DNA of 64,000 nucleotides from Przewalskia tangutica. Its lineage: Eukaryota; Streptophyta; Magnoliopsida; Solanales; Solanaceae. Location: contig CM056726.1 in assembly GCA_029844215.1 (NCBI GenBank), forward strand, positions 33,473,001 through 33,537,000. Direction: 5' to 3'. How positions within the stretch are numbered: position 1 is the stretch's first letter; each line of letters opens with the position of its first letter. The notes under the pieces were generated by a model. It saw nothing but the letters and a program-made list of their open reading frames with translations. It made no database searches and was not told where the DNA came from. Shown piece after piece: positions 9,992 through 20,398 of the stretch. The position numbers and the translations under genes are program-made.

Positions 9992-12837
9992 GGTAATGTA
10001 CTATGTTAGTCCCGCTCACGTTGCTTTCAATATCCTATACTAACTTATACATTTAATAATGTCAAGGACCTTGGAAGAAAAAAGTTTGACTGAATTGGGA
10101 ATTGTTACTCAATGTATCTCTCCGGTGAAGATCAATGATCAATATCTAACAAATGTGCTTCTCAAAATTAATGCAAAGGTTATCTTTTGGATCTGCGATA
10201 CAGTTTGGATATTTGCTACTTTCAGTTATTCTGAATTGGTTTATTTTTTTTTTGTTGTGTTTAATAGCTTGGAGGGACCAATTCATTGTTGGCTATGGAA
10301 AATACCTCTCATCTACCGCTTATTAAGGACACTCCAACAATGATCCTGGGCATGGAAGTCTTTCATGGATCTCCTGGTCAATCATATATTCCATCAATTG
10401 CTGCGGTTCTTCTTCTTCCCGAGATCCTTTTCTCTTTTCTTTTGTCAATTGCGTTGCAACTGATTTCCTATGCCGTATTATCACTGTTCTTCCAGGTTGT
10501 GGGATCCTTATACTGGCCATTAATATCCAAGTATAGGGCAGTTGTCCGTAGTCAATCTCCAAAAGTGGAAATTATAGAATCCTTGTATAAGCCTTTACCA
10601 AATGGAGACGACGAAGGAATCATGAGGTGCATCTTATACGAGGGCTGTTATCGGTCCGGCCCTAATTATATTTAATTGCAATATTCTCTAATGTTGGACT
10701 ATTTTGCATGTTTTAAGAATATACGTGAAGCATTGACATAAAATATAGGTAGGGAGAGAAGAAAGTAAAGTAGTTGTAAATTGGTGAAACTTTAAATGAT
10801 TATAACTCTGCGCTCGGACATTCGTTTCACCTAAAAAAAAATTATTTCGCGTATTTTTTCGAGACGATGACGGACAAGGTTTGGTGTACCGATTTCTCAA
10901 AAAACGTCCGTCTTGCCAATCAATTTCACTTTTCCTCCAAATCGGTTACTAATTTTTCCTTTTCTTCGCTAAATATCTCGCGATATACAATAGATTTCAA
11001 CGTCCGAATTTCGTGGTAATATGTCCGAGAATGTCAATTTCAGTATTGAAAATTTAATTTTAAAAAAAAAATTAAAATCCGAGCCCCGGACCCGACCCAG
11101 AAAATTTTTACCGGTCCGGACCGAGAACATAAGGTTTCGGTACGGTCCCGAATCTCGACTCAGGACCGAAACCTTATCGGTCCGGTTCTCGATCCGGATC
11201 GGTAACCTTATCGGTCCGGTCCTGGTATGTTGATACCGGACCGATAACAGCCTATCCAGTAACATGTCAAGTCTTCTATGACAAACTGTGTATATAAGCA
11301 TTTAAATTTTATACATTTACTTGCGCTGCAGAGAAACTGCTTCTGGACTTCTATAGGACAAGTAACGGACATAAGCCAGCTCAAATTATTGTCTTCAGGT
11401 ACTCCAATATTCCATGTTTGAAGTCAAAGCTGCAGTGCTGTTCCACATATGAGTACTAGTGAAAGTTGCTATTTAAATGAATTTTTTTTTTTTTACCCCA
11501 ACTTTAGGTTTTTCATATTAGATATACAGGATGCTGCGCATAAAATCCTTTTAGTTTGCTTTGTACCAGATGTGCCTAGTTATAGGCACTTTTTTTATTG
11601 TAAAATATTAGCAGTAATGTCATGCACCGTAGGCAACAGGATGAAAAAAAAAATGTCTTAATATTTCCAAATCCACACATATGTAGTTTTTGTGGACAAG
11701 TGTTTCCGTCGGCCAAAAGAGAAGTAAGATATAGCCTTATTGGATTAGTCAAGGCGTGGCTGGCATAAACACCATATTTTAAAAGAAAGTTAATAGGAAT
11801 GAGTATGATAAAGCACACTATCACAGGGTCAAAGTTATAGCAGTCCTCATATTTTCTGAAACACAGGCATACAAGCATCTCGGTGAGGGTGACAACCCTA
11901 AAGTTCACTTTGATCGTGGCTCAAAAGAATCACCATACAAAACTGTTTCAAGCTAGTGCAGCTGAAAAGAATCACCATATTAAGACATTTTTTTTGTTCT
12001 ACTTCAACTTATGTGTAAATACACTCTCTCTCATCAGGTATTGTTGTAGACACAAATATTGTGCATCCTCTAAATAATGATTTTTTCATGTGTGCACATG
12101 CGGGGATGATTGTAAGTTACTCTAATCCTTTTATCCATCGTGGCTTTCCTATTTTGTCCAAACTTATCCTGGCGTATAGGACTTTTTCTAGCAGATAATT
12201 AGTTATTTCTTGTGTCGTATTACTTGCGCTTTCAAATTTCTTATTTCATCTCCTTCAGCGCTCCAACAATTTGAACTGAACTAGTCTGTCTCTATAAATT
12301 TTACAACAGGGAACAACTAGACCTGCACATTATCATGTATTGCTTGATGAGATTGGTTTCTCACCCGATGCCCTGCAAAATCTCATACATTCACTATCAT
12401 ATGTGTAAGCTGTCTAATTCACACTCTGAGCTATTACGGTTTACTTTGCAAGTTTGATGTGATAGTACTTTGTTGTCTTTCAGGTACCAAAGGAGCACCA
12501 GCGCGACCTCTATTGGTAAAAATTCCACTTGCATTAAATTGTTTTCCCCCTAGAGAAATTGAAATATTGTGGCGCATAGGCATATGATACTGAAAATGTT
12601 ATCAATCATCTTGAATTATAGAATTAGCAAAATTTAGCAATTCCTCCAACTTCATTGTCGCTGCAGTGGCTCCTGTGCGTTATGCACACCTAGCAGCAGC
12701 ACAAGTTGGACAGTTTGTGAAGTTCGAGGATCTATCCGAAACTTCTTCAGGGAAGCATCAAATCAATTGGGAGCACCCCGGTCATCGAACTGCCCAGGTT
12801 GCACAAGAATGTCAGTGACTCAATGTTTTTCTGTTGA
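9992..12837 (+). pseudogene. AGO6: AGO6 pseudogene, end of exon 12 to exon 22 (MID/PIWI)
   Basis: After the copia TSD the exon ends with one G at 9992 and a GTAATG donor. Further remnants: 10067-10178 (LTELGIVTQCISPVKIND), 10268-10405 (LGMEVFHGSPGQSYIPSIAA), 10496-10626 (WPLISKYRAVVRSQSPK), 11332-11398 (LLLDFYRTSNGHKPAQIIVF), about 11447-11490 (eroded SESC), 11904 to about 11980 (FTLIVAQKNHHTKLFQA), 12038-12111 (VDTNIVHPLNNDFFMCAHAG), 12310-12404 (GTTRPAHYHVLLDEIGFSPD), 12484-12515 (YQRSTSATSI), 12667-12837 (VAPVRYAHLAAAQVGQFVKF, then shifted frame ELPRLHKNVSDSMFFC and stop). The first PIWI catalytic Asp reads Glu and the second is missing. Downstream of KNHHTKLFQ a similar KNHHIKTFF copy follows, suggesting a short internal duplication. 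Confidence 0.85.
10643..11252. mobile_element. hAT-like non-autonomous element in an AGO6 intron
   Basis: Inverted terminal sequences GGCTGTTATCGGTCCGG (left, 10643) and its exact reverse complement (right, ending 11252) bound about 610 bp inside the intron between the WPLISKYRA exon and the LLLDFYRTS exon. Subterminal repeats of ACCTTATCGGTCCGGT and related CCGGACCG motifs fill the right 170 bp. Repeated subterminal motifs of this kind are usual in hAT elements. The 8-bp TSD is not clear (TATACGAG against TATCCAGT), so the superfamily is an inference. Confidence 0.7.
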
Positions 12838-14274
12838 AGATGATAAAGTTTTCAACTGCATATGCTGTAAATCCTTGGTAGTATAGTACTTTGGCTCCAA
12901 ATTTTGTGCAGGCCTTTAGTTGGTAATGTATTTTTAGGTCGTCTAACAAGGCAAAATGATCATGTTTCTAGCCTTTTTTCAACATAATTAGGCTAAAAAT
13001 CTCACTATTCAAAGGGCATGGAATTTGGGTGTTGTCCAACCAGCTACTTTAGGCATATAGAAGTTGGACTGATTTTTGTATAGTCAAATTTTGCCTAAAT
13101 TGTTTAACACCAGGAAGTTTTGGCTGTATAGTGTTGAATTTTATCAGTTATGCATCTGCCATTTTCATGAATATTCACAAACTTTAGTTATTTTTATTCG
13201 CTAATTAGATTGCTAGTTTGGAGAATGACTCAGAAGTTGTGAACTTGGGACCAGTGAAGGAATTCAACAGCCAGTTCATTCTAACCGAAATTACTTGATT
13301 AACAAATTCAATGATCTAAAATTTCAGAACCAAAAAAGAAAAATCAAAGCAAACGGACTTGTTCTCGCAACAATGTATTGTCTCATGTTAGCTACGTTTT
13401 ACAATTGGCAGAATACATCAATACCCCCCCCCCCCCCTTCTTGTTGACCTCGTTGCTCTAACAAATGGAACTTGAATTGCCGCAACAAACATTAAAAACT
13501 GTTAAACCTAGAGATCTCATATGCATCTCTCCCCCCTCCCTCCAATCCCCATCCGGGTCACCCCCAAGCCCCCCAAGGAAAAAATCAACATAGTGAAAAG
13601 CAACTAGAATAAGACATAAAAGATTATAAGGCCACAACTAGCAACCAATACTATTAATGAGCAATAATTTCGAAAACTCGAGAAGCTGTTTCCAAACGAT
13701 TGACAAGCTTACACAAACTGTTTTCAGCATTATAAATTATTTCAGTAATGAGGATATAAGACTGATCGACTCTCCACTTTTAAAAGACCCACTGAAATGA
13801 TTCACTTTCAAGCTCTCGGCTCTGATCAGGAAGACACGGCCAAGACAAACACAGACCCACCTACCTAGAAGATACCCAATAGAGGATTTTTGTGGTCGTT
13901 CATATAGCAGGAGAGCGGCACAATCCAATATACAGGGAAAGAGAAACAATATTAACAAATATATTTGCTCAGGATAGGATTATAGATGCCAAAACATATA
14001 ATCCCTGATTGTAAAATTAAAGAATTTAATGGTAAGAGCAACTATTGAGCTTCTTAATCCTGGAAAGTAGACAGTGCAGGACAGTCATAGGAGAAAATCC
14101 AAAGATGCTTCGACAGAAATGTCACTGCTGTACATATTTTGACATTTACATGTTTACATCTGTTATCTCCCTGGCGTAATACACAAATCGTATATGAGGA
14201 GAAAATAGTAGAATTCATTAGGTCAGTAATATAATGAACATAATTTTGTAAGTGGGAATATTTTATATACTTAC
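12838..14274. other. Region 3' of the AGO6 pseudogene, no gene recognised
   Basis: AT-rich sequence following the AGO6 stop. It includes the former 3' UTR and a run of 14 C at 13424-13437. No convincing exon was found on either strand. Confidence 0.45.
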
Positions 14275-15015
14275 TATTTTGTATTGTCCATCCTTATGTT
14301 GGTGGCTAGGCTGCTCATACTAATACAATGTTGATCGGTAAACACAGCCACAGAAGGGTTTAACAGAGTTTCCTTCAGTACCTTGACCAAGACATCATAA
14401 TCTCCCGACCTGTAGAATTTTTCAAATTCAGTCCTGCCGCCTGCATATAGCGCGTGGCACATCAGATTGTTTGCCGACTACACGGCACAATTAAAACAAA
14501 TACATATTCTAAAGACAAGGCAACGACTTAGATTCTTATACAATCACAGAAAATAGTGTAGGAATGAGATAATTCAAGGATGCATCTAAACAATGTCAAA
14601 GGAAGCACCAAAATGTTCATTTCTTTGAAGATATACAGTCATGTTCTCAAAGCAAACTCATTTTTGTTTCAAGTTTAGTCCAAAAAGAGCACTTCAGGTA
14701 GGCTCTACCAAAAGGATCACTAACAGGACATCTGTTCACTTTCATCCCAAATAGAGTTTAAATTGGATGGCTCAAATCTGTCTTATTTAGCTGTAATCCA
14801 TTTACCAAAATTAAAGTCAAACTAATACATTTTCATAAAGTAAAGCACCAGAAAGGAAGCAACGTAGCTATATCACATGAATGGCTTACAAATTGCATAG
14901 TTCAGCTACCTTTTTATTTTCTTTGGGTTGTTCACAATGAGTTCTCTTCTTTTTCATGCACCACGGTCCTTTTATACGTCTACTTAAAGCTTTTGTGTCC
15001 CGCCTAATCCCTAGC

Positions 15016-15080
15016 CCGGTACACTAAGCTTCCGCTATGAGTGGTGTCCGGGGAAGGGCCGGACCACAAGGGTCTATTGT
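15016..15080 (-). mobile_element. Au SINE fragment with 16-bp TSD
   Basis: On the minus strand the insert reads ACAATAGACCCTTGTGGTCC, CGGCCCTTCCCCGGA and GCTTAGTGTACCGG, the internal and 3' part of the Au SINE. It is flanked by direct repeats CCGCCTAATCCCTAGC at 15000-15015 and 15081-15096. The copy is 65 bp, so both the head and the T-rich tail of the full SINE are missing. Confidence 0.85.
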
Positions 15081-16634
15081 CCGCCTAATCCCTAGCATGA
15101 ACATAAATTCTTCTTAATATGATTTTAAACATAAAAAGGATTTAAATTTTCACCAACAAGTTGGAAAAAGTAAACCATTTGCTTATGGGATGCTGCAGTC
15201 TTTTTCTCTGAAGCATAGTCTCTTAAAAGGATGCAAACTTCATGTCATTCTTTATAAGTTATATACATAGAAAGAAACATGAAGCAGCAGAAGCATGTGT
15301 ACAAACAACTTATCCGTACTAGCTCAATGAAATTGACAGTGAAGCAAAAAGCATATAGCTGATGTGTCATCCTAAGGAGTATAGAACAGCTTATCAGGAA
15401 AAGAACAGTGAGTAAAAAAAGAACAAGTTCTTTTCCACATAGTGGAAAAAAGAATGGCATTCGAGTTCATCATAACTCAAGGTAATTGGCAAGCAAACTG
15501 CAACTTATTGAAAAGCTCATTGTCACGCTATATAATAAAACTAGAATGCCAAGTATATCTGCAAAAAACTTTGCCTTCACATTTGAACTACACTTCCATT
15601 GAAGGCTATGGAAGAAAGAAGAGGAAAAACTTCAGAAAACACTTATTTGAGTTATTCTCTTGGTATTTACATGAAACTATTCTTTGAGATGATTTGATTT
15701 CAAGAGGCAATCTATTAGAAATATATCACAGATTAAAACTTTTAACACTTAGGTTAATAGAGCCTTATCATGACGCAAAAGATTAGATGAACTCACGTTC
15801 AACAATCAAGGGAAAGCAATATTATCATCTTTTAGAGTGGAAATGTTGGAAATGAGAACATGGCTCTAAGTGTGCCAACTTAGCCATCGTGCTAGAATAA
15901 CAGAACAAAAACCCGCATAGCAAGATGAGAGAAATAAGTTGCTTGTACTGATAGTCTAGATTCATAATGTATTCTATCAGAGTAAAGCAAATTCATGTCC
16001 CAAACAATCTTTTCAGTTTTTCATGAAGTATAAAGGAAAGGAGAAGACTGTCACCATTTTCGGAATCCTTGTTGGAGAATGTCCCAGTCCTAGACATCTG
16101 GTGGCTCAACAGTGAACCTTCATCACAGTATTCTGACTGTTTGGAGAAAAACTAAAATAAGAGATAAAATTTTGGTTGAAGTTGAATACATGGCCTGAGC
16201 ATAACAGAGAACAGATACAAGTGCCTTTTATTTTTTTATTCTGGTAAAAAATATAAGTTCAGATAACCACTGCTTCACCAAATACCTATATCATACTTGG
16301 GAAATAACAGCAACCACCAAAGGTCCCCAAGGAAGATATGAGATTCTCCGAGAAGCGGCTGATGTTGCCGTGTTCTATCATTGTGATCAAACCAAACACA
16401 CGTTGCAGCAACAGAAAAGGCCTCAACATAAGATCTTCTCATTTTTGGTGCTACCAAAAAGACTCACTAAGTGAAAATGGAGCAACAATAGCTTTCGTCA
16501 ACAAATCCAAACAACTTATGCAACAGATATCTTGCAATTTAACTTGTTAATTGTACTTTTTACAAAGCATATTACTAATCAAAAGTACCATTTGTAAGCC
16601 TTCATTCAGGAATAACATAGGCAGGTAACAACCA

Positions 16635-16741
16635 AACAACAACAACAACATACCAAGTGTAATTCCACAAGTAGGGTCCCGGGAGGATAGGATATACACA
16701 GACCTTACCCCTACCTTTGTGGGGTAGAGAGATTGTTTCCG
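16635..16741 (-). mobile_element. TS SINE, 5'-truncated, with 18-bp TSD
   Basis: On the plus strand the insert starts with AAC repeats and continues with TS SINE sequence in reverse: TGTAATTCCACAAGTAGGGTC, GACCTTACCCCTACCT, GGTAGAGAGATTGTTTCC. Perfect direct repeats ATAGGCAGGTAACAACCA flank it (16617-16634 and 16742-16759). Confidence 0.9.
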
Positions 16742-17022
16742 ATAGGCAGGTAACAACCACCAAAATATATTATGCATACTCATAAACTGGTCAGGGTACT
16801 AACTTCCACCACTGACACTTTAAAATCAACAAAAAAGAATTCTCTGCAACTAATAAAAGGTAAAGAAAAAAATTTAAAATAAAAAATACTTATTCAACGT
16901 CTAGAGTTTCAACTACATCTAGTCATTCTGCACAGGGCACTTGAATAATTTTCCTTTAGTTCAGAGAGGTTTTATGCTGAAGTTCTTACCACAGAACAAA
17001 TCAGTTGAAATTGTGAAAAAAG

Positions 17023-17148
17023 ACAACAACATACACAGTGTAATCCCACACGGTGGGGTCTGGGGAGGGTAGAGTGTTAGCAGACCTTACCATGCCTTGG
17101 AAGGTAGATAGGTTGTTTCTGGATGACCTCGGCTCAAGAGAAACATGA
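17023..17148 (-). mobile_element. TS SINE, second reverse copy
   Basis: Reverse TS sequence, from GACAACAACATACACAGTG through GTAATCCCACACGGTGGGGT and CAGACCTTACCATGCC to GTAGATAGGTTGTTTCTGG and CTCGGCTCAAGAGAAA. It keeps more of the 5' side than the copy 280 bp away. The TSD is not clear (A-rich flanks). Confidence 0.8.
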
Positions 17149-17640
17149 CAAAAAAGGTCAGTTAAGGTTTGAAGAAAGTACATGGAAAAATACTATAGAT
17201 AAGCATTAATGGAGAAAGTTTAACAGCTAGTACGATAATCGGAGTACAAGAAAAATCAGATAGTACAGGAAATCGAAGGAAATGAAAAAAGACATCTAAG
17301 GAATTTATCTGGACTCTGGCAAGGCTCATTTTTAAAAAGAAACACTTGAAAATAAATTTCAGTTGAAGAATGAAAGGCTTACCTTACATACTCAGTGTGA
17401 ATACCAGAATGAAGTATTCCATATGGAGATAGATCACCACTTGCTTTTGAATCAAGCTTGACGATGAATATAGCCAACTGAAAGTCATTCAGGCTAAGGA
17501 TATCAGCGAGCAGTCCTCACACCTCATTCAGCCATTCGTTCTGTTGGTGGGCAGTCGAGTGTTCCATCACAAGATAACATATGAGGTAACAAAGGGAGAC
17601 TGCAGAGCTGGACCAATTGTTATCTTTTACATAGACCTTC

Positions 17641-18322
17641 CTTCCACCATAATTTTTCTTTCGCGTACTTGACCTGCATATTTTCTCAGGCAGCAATATT
17701 TCTTTGCTTCATCAAATACCAAGTTTTGGTTGAACGGTGATCAAACTACTTGCTGATATAAAACAACAGTCTACTTATATGGACACAAACTATACTGTAT
17801 GGAAGTGTCCACTACTAATTCATCTGTTTAACTGCTTACAATATTATTTCCTCTACTTTCCCTGCAAATAGATAACCCTAATTTACAGATATTGATGATG
17901 AAAAATGTATGCACACTTCATTATCCTGAAGCAGTAATTGTGATAGTACAGAAAGATGACACAAACATACAGGAACGTATCCGATGTTCTAACTACATAC
18001 ATAAAACACACAGAAAAAGACTGATGGAGCTAAGTATAACTTTTTATTATAAATTCCAACTTTTTATATACAAAAAGGGTAAAATCAAAAGAAAAAGAAT
18101 ATTGCAAGGAAAACTAGCTCAAGATCAGATCCAATGTTTTTTGTGGTACAGATACAAATACAGATACAATCTTTCTTAATACAGATCGCATCATGACTCA
18201 GTACACTAATCTACACATAATCTAAACATTTTTCCCGAGGAAAATTTGAAAAAAGTACAGAAAAATTAACAGATAAAACTTTTTTTTCTTCTTTTTTCAT
18301 CATCATATTGATTAACAACAAA
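17641..18322. other. Downstream flank of the ERF gene, no gene recognised
   Basis: AT-rich sequence between the unrecognised minus-strand exons and the ERF stop codon. It must contain the ERF 3' UTR and polyadenylation site on the minus strand. No further exon was identified. Confidence 0.45.
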
Positions 18323-18934
18323 TTAGAGACACAAAGCGGTGACATGTAAATCATCAGCATCAACATCAAGTACATCTGATGGAGGGGGCAGATTCAGATC
18401 GAACGGCAGAGGTTGTTTTGGTAATAACGACGACGTTTGATCAACATCACAACGATCATCAATCACAGATGAAGACGAATCACAATCGCTCCTACAATCA
18501 TCCATCAAAACAACAGGTCGAGGAATCTTCATTCGGGTCACCTTATTATTACCCGATCCACGAGGCCCACTAGAAGATTCCAACGTACTGCTCATACTGC
18601 TAGAAGCCGGTCTCGAATTAGGGAAAGGCTCAAATTGATTCGACCCATAAAGATTATCCTGATCCTGTGTTAGAGATAAAATATTATTGAAATTAGTTTT
18701 GGCCTTGTTACCACGGAGTGCGCGTGCAGCATCGTCGTAAGCGCGTGCAGCGTCTTCAGCAGTATCAAAGGTGCCAAGCCAAACCCGGGTCTTTTTTGTC
18801 GGATCTCTAATCTCTGCAGCAAATCGACCCCATGGCCGTTTACGGACACCCCGATAACGAGGTGGGTCAGTTTGGGGTTGTTTAAGGAGGTCGGATCGTG
18901 GTCTCTTTAGCTCCGATGACTCTCGATGCCGCAT
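18323..18934 (-). CDS. ERF transcriptional repressor (AP2/ERF group VIII, EAR motif)
   Basis: Single-exon gene of 203 residues. The AP2/ERF DNA-binding domain spans about residues 27-84 (YRGVRKRPWGRFAAEIRDP, RVWLGTFDTAEDAARAYDDA, ending NKAKTNF). The Ala and Asp in AAEIRD are the ERF-type specificity residues, so GCC-box binding is expected rather than DRE binding. Residues 176-185 read LPFDLNLPPP, an EAR repression motif (DLNxxP) that recruits TOPLESS-type co-repressors in known family members. The Ser-rich middle and basic start (ELKRPRSDLL) are typical linkers. The chosen start is the ATG at 18934; a frame extension of five codons upstream begins only with TTG. It resembles ERF4/ERF8/ERF12-type repressors, but I cannot choose the ortholog. 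The frame is intact, so it is probably functional. Confidence 0.93.
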   Translation of the reverse strand: MRHRESSELKRPRSDLLKQPQTDPPRYRGVRKRPWGRFAAEIRDPTKKTRVWLGTFDTAEDAARAYDDAARALRGNKAKTNFNNILSLTQDQDNLYGSNQFEPFPNSRPASSSMSSTLESSSGPRGSGNNKVTRMKIPRPVVLMDDCRSDCDSSSSVIDDRCDVDQTSSLLPKQPLPFDLNLPPPSDVLDVDADDLHVTALCL

Positions 18935-19424
18935 GGCCGCTTGATGCAATTGTTATTTGGGAGATGTGTTTTATGAGGAAATGGGAGGGGGTGTTTGTTA
19001 ATGGAGAAAGGGGGATTCATTTCCAATTTATTTTTTTATTTTTTTGCTGTATTGTATTTTTATAAAATAATTTATTTAGTGGAGATGGGATTATTATGTC
19101 ATGGATTGCTCGAAATGCTAAATGGAAAACTACGATTAAATTAACTAAATTTGTCCTTGATGTTTGTGACCTACACTACTTTAGTCCTCAAGGTTTAATT
19201 TTTCCTAAAATATGTAAAACGATATGCATAAAAAACATACATGCTCTTACATAAAAATTAAACGGAAAAGGGTGATGTTGATTCCGTTATATTTTTTGGC
19301 TATTTATATTCCTGTTGTTCATTAAATTTTTAAATATATCTCTCATTCTAACAAAGTGGACATGTGACAACCTTTAATTAAAAAAACTCAACCCACAACC
19401 TAAAAATCCCATACCCATACCCGA
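18935..19424 (-). promoter_or_regulatory. Presumed ERF promoter and 5' UTR
   Basis: The region upstream of the ERF start on the minus strand. A TATA-like TATAAAAATA occurs at about 19056-19066, some 125 bp before the ATG. No other element is assigned. It ends at the hAT insertion TSD at 19425, so the hAT element lies roughly 0.5 kb upstream of the gene. Confidence 0.4.
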
Positions 19425-20398
19425 CTCAAAACTAGGGGCGGCAATGGGGAAAATTAGGGCGGGTTAGGGCAGGGTAAACCTTGACCTGCTAAGATGTTAA
19501 TTCGTCCTGTCCTGCTCTGTTTAGCATTTTTTTTTTAAATGTTTCTGCCCTGGCCTGCCCCGTCTTGCCCCGTTTATGTTATTTTTCATTCTTCACTTTC
19601 AACTTGGTATTTATTTTATTAACTTCTATTATTCTTTTTTTTTAAATGAATGAACAATCAGTCTATTGTCATAATTTCTTAATATCAAGTAATTTATGAA
19701 CTGAGTTTATTTTTTAAATGGTATTCCTTTCTTTCAACATTTCGCACTTTCCACTTGTAAGGGTTACAACTCTCAAACTGTAATCTCAAATAAGGTATTT
19801 CTTATGCTGAGTTGAAGGTAACACGTAGACCTAACACTATCTCAAGTTTACTCTTGAAATACTTAGTGTAACAAGTAGAAATTCACGCAAGAACAATCCT
19901 ATAAAAATTGTCTCGCCAGAATTTTTTTGAAACAAGACACAATCTTAAAATAGTCATAACTTCTTATCCGTAAGTCGGATTAATCCCCATAAAGTATCAA
20001 ACTATCGAGAACAGAGAAAATTAGAATTTTTATTCAACACAAACTTTCAGATTCTTCACCGATTTGTACAGTTTTTATGTTATACATTCTGCCCTTTCAG
20101 ATTTCGGTTGATCCGAGGCAGAAACTTTAAACACTGATAACTTTCAACCGTAAGTCGTATTAATCCACGTAAAGTCTCAATATGACCGTAACAGAAAGAT
20201 GTACAACTCTATAAAATTTTATCCAATTATAACAAGTACAATCCGATTATAGCAGTTATATCTTTAAATTTGCCTGAAAGCTTTGTCATATTAGCTATCT
20301 GTCTATTTAGAATTTTCTAAAATGTGTTTTGACATGTCATACCTTTATCCCATTTAAGCATTGCCGTATCGTTTAATGTTTGACATGTCTACCCACCC

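Larger units (their letters stand above)
2449..12837 (+). pseudogene. AGO6: ARGONAUTE 6-like pseudogene split by a copia element
   Basis: AGO6 proteins load 24-nt siRNAs and guide RNA-directed DNA methylation in the nucleus. About 22 exon remnants run in order through N-terminal, PAZ, MID and PIWI domains, ending in the conserved SMFFC C-terminus at 12837. Assignment to AGO6 within the AGO4 clade rests on remembered family features: FYQYSVSI, KPCNQQLFSMK, SHLSRELISCG, IEEDPQYRRAG, VDTNIVHP and VAPVRYAHLAAAQ. Lesions: frameshifting deletion near 3261; TAA at 4482-4484; frameshift near 5310; copia insertion at 5342/5343; 1-bp deletion near 10083; GMDVSHG changed to GMEVFHG; 1-bp insertion near 11336; the DGVSESQ segment (second catalytic Asp) eroded near 11449; frameshift near 12745. 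The PIWI His motif RPAHYHVL survives. No functional protein is expected. AGO4 or AGO9 is less likely. Confidence 0.9.
14275..17640 (-). pseudogene. Unrecognised host gene or gene fragment, minus strand
   Basis: Three blocks look like plant exons. At 17640-17385 a frame reads KVYVKDNNWSSSAVSLCYL, then EWLNEV, a TGA, GLLADILSLNDFQLAIFIVK and SPYGILHSGIHTEYV, ending at a GTAAGC donor. At 16136-16055 SEYCDEGSLLSHQMSRTG follows a CAAACAG acceptor. At 14477-14275 ANNLMCHALYAGGRTEFEKF and SGDYDVLVKVLKETLLNPSV run from a TGTAG acceptor to a GTAAGT donor. Protein-like composition and splice signals suggest parts of one gene; exon phases do not join directly, so exons are missing between them. The TGA could be a CGA-to-TGA mutation or an intron border. 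I do not recognise the family and assign no function. Confidence 0.45.

Noticed and set aside
11021..11301. Overlapping open frames on both strands rich in Arg, Pro and Thr
   Set aside because: They arise from GC-rich inverted repeats of the hAT-like element in an AGO6 intron.
2449..12837. AGO6 as a functional gene with a large intron holding the copia element
   Set aside because: The element interrupts exon sequence (TSD within NSEIYG codons), and there are independent stops, frameshifts and lost catalytic residues.
13737..13958. Minus-strand frame MLILFLFPCILDCAALLLYE...
   Set aside because: Hydrophobic but without recognisable similarity or splice context linking it to the exons upstream; not listed as a gene.
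18935..18949. Five-codon extension of the ERF protein upstream of the chosen start
   Set aside because: It opens with TTG, not ATG; plant genes use ATG and a good ATG lies at 18934.
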